From: an uncultured Lachnospiraceae bacterium
GTDB lineage: Bacteria; Bacillota_A; Clostridia; Lachnospirales; Lachnospiraceae
DNA: 9,020 bases
Assembly (NCBI GenBank): GCA_905200565.1
Contig: CAJKKX010000066.1
Span: forward strand, 1-9,020
Direction: 5' to 3'
In this document: positions 6,883 through 9,020 of the stretch, piece after piece
Layout of the letters: each line of letters begins with the position of its first letter
Numbering within the stretch: position 1 is the first letter of the stretch
Notes under the pieces: model-generated
Told to the model about the DNA's origin: nothing
The model's database searches: none
Seen by the model: the letters and a program-made list of their open reading frames with translations, nothing else
Program-made: the position numbers and the translations under genes

Positions 6883-7641
6883 GTGTCAAATTTATACGAA
6901 AGAACAGACATCTATGATTTACTTGAAAATGAAGAGAGACATCGCGAGGTAAGAAGGCATTGGGAAAAGGTTCTGGAGGGAAAAAATATTCATACGATGC
7001 TGGATGTCAGCATCGGGACCGGTAATCTGACACTTCCTGCGGCAGAGCTTGGCGTTAAGCTTTCCGGTTCGGATCTAAGCAGCGCAATGCTGAGAAAATG
7101 TGAAGAAAAAGCGCAGGCGAAGAGTCTGGAAATTGATTTAAGAGAAAGCGATTTCCGGGAACTGAAGCAGAATTTCAGTGAAACATATGATTGTGTGGCG
7201 AGCACGGGCAATTCTATACCATATGTGACAAATGAAGAAGCAGAGGCGGGGCTGGAACAGATGGATGCCCTGGTAAAATCCGGTGGGTATCTTTATTTTG
7301 ATATGCGGAACTGGGATAAGATTCTGGAAAAACGGCAGCGTTTTTATCTGTATAACCCGGTGTTTGACGGAGATACCCGGATTAATTTCCTTCAAGTGTG
7401 GGATTACAACGCAGATGAGTCTATGACATTCCATCTGCTCTATTTGTTTGAAAAGGACGGGAAAATATTTCAGAAAGAACATTTTGAAGAGCATTATTTT
7501 CCAATAAAAAGATCGCGCCTGCTGGAAAAGCTGGAGTCCATGGGGTACAGAAAGCTGCAGGTAATGTGTTATCCGGCGTACTTTGAGGAGGTGGGACCGG
7601 ATAAAGCGGACTGGTACTGTGTGATCGCACAAAAAGAATAA
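6883..7641 (+). CDS. Class I SAM-dependent methyltransferase (252 aa)
   Basis: The protein has the Rossmann-type SAM-binding fold. Motif I is LDVSIGTGNLTLPAAELG at residues 40-57, the acidic residue ending strand 2 is in GSDLSSAML at 62-70 (D64), and an acidic motif III region lies near RESDFREL at 87-94. STGNSIPYVTNEEA at 107-120 and GGYLYFDMRNWDKI at 134-147 resemble the glycine/sarcosine N-methyltransferase-like branch (GNS followed by D-x-R-N-x-D), but the substrate cannot be assigned. The start is a GTG with GAGAGGAGA at 6865-6873, nine bases upstream; it begins at NLYERTDIYDLL, the usual start of such proteins. The gene is 16 bases downstream of the PH-domain gene. No signal or membrane segment is seen, so it is probably cytoplasmic. 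Confidence 0.9.
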   Translation: MSNLYERTDIYDLLENEERHREVRRHWEKVLEGKNIHTMLDVSIGTGNLTLPAAELGVKLSGSDLSSAMLRKCEEKAQAKSLEIDLRESDFRELKQNFSETYDCVASTGNSIPYVTNEEAEAGLEQMDALVKSGGYLYFDMRNWDKILEKRQRFYLYNPVFDGDTRINFLQVWDYNADESMTFHLLYLFEKDGKIFQKEHFEEHYFPIKRSRLLEKLESMGYRKLQVMCYPAYFEEVGPDKADWYCVIAQKE

Positions 7642-7658
7642 CCGGTCTGTAAATGCGA

Positions 7659-7794
7659 TTTGCGAATGGGTTGAATGACAGAGTAAATTGTTACAGTTTA
7701 CGCCAGCCTCAAACATCTGCTGCGACGCGAAGCTAGTCCTGTGGGTTTGAGGCGTGAGAACGTGATTCAAGCGTGAGCAAATCCCATTCGCGAA
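7659..7794 (+). repeat. Long-range stem enclosing a second hairpin
   Basis: TTTGCGAATGGG at 7659-7670 can pair over 12 positions (one G-U) with CCCATTCGCGAA at 7783-7794. The 112 bases between them contain the hairpin at 7706-7753. The right arm is also the first part of the dispersed repeat at 7783-7845. This fills most of the gap between the methyltransferase gene and the next promoter. There is no T run typical of a terminator, and I see no gene in it. Confidence 0.5.
7706..7753 (-). repeat. Hairpin with the shared 19-base core, second copy
   Basis: GCCTCAAAC at 7706-7714 and GTTTGAGGC at 7745-7753 are perfect reverse complements. The loop carries TGCGACGCGAAGCTAGTCC at 7721-7739, the exact reverse complement of the core at 6276-6294. 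Outside the core the stem differs completely from the first copy, yet it is again self-complementary. Assigned to the minus strand so that the core reads in the same direction as the first copy. Confidence 0.7.
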
Positions 7795-7845
7795 GCGAAT
7801 TTTAAATGGATTTGCAAAGGTTGCTGTGAACGGAGTGAACAGTAA
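7783..7845 (+). repeat. Dispersed about 64-bp repeat, copy A
   Basis: It begins CCCATTCGCGAAGCGAAT and ends GTGAACGGAGTGAACAGTAA. It matches copy B at 8596-8659 with four substitutions and a one-base indel by eye. It contains the small hairpin ATTCGC-GAA-GCGAAT and the direct hexamers GTGAAC-GGA-GTGAAC. It is bordered by GCAAAT (7777-7782) on the left and its reverse complement ATTTGC (7846-7851) on the right. Confidence 0.85.
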
Positions 7846-7873
7846 ATTTGCGAATGCTGCTGGAAAATTATCC

Positions 7874-7902
7874 TTGTACAGATGAGGCTTTCTGTGTATA
7901 AT
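7874..7902 (+). promoter_or_regulatory. Probable promoter for the 138-aa membrane protein gene
   Basis: A perfect TATAAT -10 box lies at 7897-7902. The best -35 at the right distance (17-base spacer) is TTGTAC at 7874-7879, which matches the consensus only in its first three bases. Transcription would begin about 30 bases before the start codon at 7939. It lies just downstream of repeat copy A. Confidence 0.55.
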
Positions 7903-7938
7903 GGCAGTGAGAGAAACACCAGAACAGGAGGAACGGCA

Positions 7939-8355
7939 ATGCGCTGTTGGACTGCGAAAACCAGACATTCCGGCGTAAAGTACATATGGACTGTTCTCCT
8001 GCTGATCGTTCTGGAGCTGGCTTCTGTTTCCGGAAAAATAAAGATGGCTATTTATCTGCCGCGCGAAGTGGAAGGACAGGCCACAAGCGCAGCTATCTGC
8101 AGAATCGGAACAGCAACCCCGGTCGCTGTCTTGTCAGCAGCGCCGCGGGACGCAGAAATCATCGGGCGTGCCGGTACGGGAGAACAGCGGGTGCAGCAAA
8201 GAGCGGTTTCCCGAACCTGCATATCCATATGCGGGATATTTGTGTTGTTTCTCTATCGTCTTGTGCGGCGGCTTCTTTACAGGCTGTCGAATAAACAGTC
8301 ATATCGGAGATCCGATTTTACGATCTCGTATCAATACAACTTATCTTATTTGTAA
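7939..8355 (+). CDS. Unrecognised small membrane protein (138 aa)
   Basis: I do not recognise a family. A basic N-terminus (CWTAKTRHSGVK) is followed by a hydrophobic segment at residues 15-31 (YIWTVLLLIVLELASVS). A middle region (about 40-93) is rich in Ala, Arg, Gly and Val. A second hydrophobic segment at 94-106 (CISICGIFVLFLY) is followed by the strongly basic RLVRRLLYRL and a polar tail ending NLSYL. It may span the membrane twice or have a signal anchor. The ATG at 7939 is chosen because AGGAGGAA precedes it at 7926-7933; an in-frame ATG at 7882 lies upstream of the -10 box and has no such site. A microprotein gene follows 57 bases later, before a shared terminator. Overlapping frames are also open here, so the coding call is moderate. 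Confidence 0.6.
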   Translation: MRCWTAKTRHSGVKYIWTVLLLIVLELASVSGKIKMAIYLPREVEGQATSAAICRIGTATPVAVLSAAPRDAEIIGRAGTGEQRVQQRAVSRTCISICGIFVLFLYRLVRRLLYRLSNKQSYRRSDFTISYQYNLSYL

Positions 8356-8412
8356 CCACCAGGATATTCTGAAAAGTGCTTCAGATTTAATTTGAGGACG
8401 GGAGGGATATCT

Positions 8413-8502
8413 ATGGGAATGCACATAGTGGCAGGTCTGCTGTTTGCAGTAGTGATCGCTGTTGTGGCATGGATCTGGTGGTTTGAAAGAAAAAGTCAGT
8501 AA
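8413..8502 (+). CDS. Single-span membrane microprotein (29 aa)
   Basis: The translation opens MGMHIVAGLLFAVVIAVVA and ends with WIWWFERKSQ. It is one uninterrupted hydrophobic helix (about residues 4-24) with a Trp-rich interface belt (W20, W22, W23) and a charged ERK tail, the shape of a genuine small membrane protein and not of random sequence. GGAGGG at 8401-8406 lies seven bases before the ATG, and a clean intrinsic terminator starts ten bases after the stop. It is probably co-transcribed with the 138-aa membrane protein. It might be a modulator of a membrane protein or a toxin-like peptide; nothing in the sequence decides this. Confidence 0.7.
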   Translation: MGMHIVAGLLFAVVIAVVAWIWWFERKSQ

Positions 8503-8512
8503 ATTAATGAGT

Positions 8513-8543
8513 GGACCGGGTGAAAAGCCCGGTTCATTTTTTT
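8513..8543 (+). terminator. Intrinsic terminator
   Basis: GGACCGGG at 8513-8520 pairs with CCCGGTTC at 8528-8535 (one G-U pair) around a seven-base loop TGAAAAG, followed by A and seven Ts at 8537-8543. It ends the unit encoding the 138-aa protein and the 29-aa microprotein. Confidence 0.92.
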
Positions 8544-8586
8544 GTGTGGTATTTTTATAGTACACCTGGTTGTGTACGATGGTTAT

Positions 8587-8678
8587 ATCTGAAAACCCTA
8601 TTCGCGAAGCGAATTTTTAATGGATTTGCGAAGGTTGCTGTGAAAGAAGTGAACAGTAATGATTTTTCAGATTTTTTT
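8587..8678 (+). terminator. Terminator-like stem split by repeat copy B
   Basis: ATCTGAAAA at 8587-8595 is the exact reverse complement of TTTTCAGAT at 8664-8672, and a run of Ts continues to 8678. Between the arms lies the 64-base repeat. Without the repeat this would be an ordinary stem with a T tail, although AT-rich. A stronger terminator lies only 44 bases upstream, so whether this one acts is unclear. Confidence 0.45.
8596..8659 (+). repeat. Dispersed about 64-bp repeat, copy B
   Basis: It begins CCCTATTCGCGAAGCGAAT and ends GTGAAAGAAGTGAACAGTAA, in the same orientation as copy A at 7783-7845. The small ATTCGC-GAA-GCGAAT hairpin is intact. The substitutions are concentrated near the right end, in the GGA spacer region. 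Both copies sit between genes and both have short self-complementary borders unrelated to each other. Confidence 0.85.
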
Positions 8679-8698
8679 AATGAATATATAAAATATCA

Positions 8699-8728
8699 TG
8701 TACAATATATTTCTGGCTATGTTATACT
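8699..8728 (+). promoter_or_regulatory. Promoter of the WYL-regulator pseudogene
   Basis: TATACT at 8723-8728 is preceded by TGT, giving an extended -10. A weak -35, TGTACA at 8699-8704, lies 18 bases upstream. The start codon follows 30 bases later with GGGGAGGG at 8746-8753 as ribosome binding site. The promoter seems intact although the gene is broken. Confidence 0.55.
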
Positions 8729-8758
8729 GATTTTATTAAGGAGTAGGGGAGGGATACC

Positions 8759-9020
8759 ATGCCCAAAGGGACAAATCAGAAATTTAAATTGTATCGTCTT
8801 GCTCAGATCATGCAGGAAAAAACGGACGAAAATCATTATCTTACGATGTCGGAAATCATTGCAGCATTAGGTGAATATGGGATTACGGCAGATCGGAAAA
8901 GTATTTATACTGATGTCCATTTGAGCTTCCTGAACTGAAATTGCTTGTGGATGCGATTCAGTCCTCGAAGTTTATCACAGAAAAAAAGTCTAATGTGTTA
9001 ATACGAAAACTGGAAACACT
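8759..9020 (+). pseudogene. WYL-domain transcriptional regulator, broken by internal deletion (runs off window)
   Basis: The first 52 codons read as the N-terminal DNA-binding part of a WYL-family regulator: MPKGTNQKFKLYRLAQIM at residues 1-18, then LTMSEIIAALGEYGITADRK at 28-47 and SIYTD, the end of the winged-helix recognition region. The frame then runs into TGA at 8936-8938 after 59 codons. From 8920, in another frame, the sequence resumes as FELPELKLLVDAIQSSKFIT and EKKSNVLIRKLET to the window edge, the next conserved segment of the same family. The intervening part of the intact protein (wing end and linker, roughly 35-45 residues by memory of the family) is missing, and the loss is not a multiple of three. 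A truncated 59-aa product could still be made from the intact promoter and ribosome site. The rest of the gene lies beyond the window. Confidence 0.82.

Noticed and set aside
7706..7753. An integron attC site, considered because of the hairpin with conserved and variable parts
   Set aside because: Conservation is in the loop and variation in the stem, the opposite of what attC core sites show, and there is no integrase in view.
8511..8870. A 119-codon open frame on the plus strand
   Set aside because: It runs through the terminator, repeat copy B and the promoter, and overlaps the WYL remnant in another frame, so it is not a gene.

Overview
The window looks like chromosome from a low-to-mid GC Gram-positive anaerobe of the Clostridia, most likely a Lachnospiraceae relative. 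The reasons are strong AGGAGG-type ribosome binding sites, B. subtilis-like promoters, a WYL-type regulator remnant whose N-terminus (PKGTNQKFKLYRLAQIM) is of a kind I associate with that family, and abundant intergenic structured repeats. The organism assignment is inference.

Layout, all genes on the + strand. (1) 1-4555 is a catabolic-looking operon: the C-terminal end of a membrane permease, a hydantoinase/oxoprolinase (HyuA-type) ATPase-fold protein, a small protein with an HEXXH zincin motif, and an FAD-dependent oxidoreductase. The last two genes overlap by ATGA. (2) 4614-5212 is a separate unit with its own extended -10 promoter, a tandem-ACT-domain protein and a probable terminator. 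(3) 5231-6199 is a MerR-family regulator behind a textbook 19-bp-spacer MerR promoter. (4) 6200-6467 is a repeat-rich stretch with a 15-bp stem-loop and a 24-bp tandem repeat. (5) 6468-7641 holds a small membrane PH-domain-like protein and a SAM-dependent methyltransferase. (6) 7642-7938 is a second repeat-rich stretch. (7) 7939-8543 holds an unrecognised 138-aa membrane protein, a 29-aa single-span microprotein missed by ordinary length cut-offs, and a clear terminator. (8) 8544-9020 holds a third repeat copy and a WYL-regulator pseudogene with an internal, frame-changing deletion.

The operon at the left could import a small cyclic amide or related compound, open it with the HyuA-type enzyme and oxidise a product. 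No HyuB partner follows hyuA, so the substrate cannot be named. The most unusual signal is in the intergenic DNA. Two repeat families have a conserved core, and at each copy that core sits between self-complementary flanks that differ from copy to copy. In one case the flanks form what looks like an intrinsic terminator stem split by the repeat. A third, related element lies in opposite orientations on the two sides of merR.
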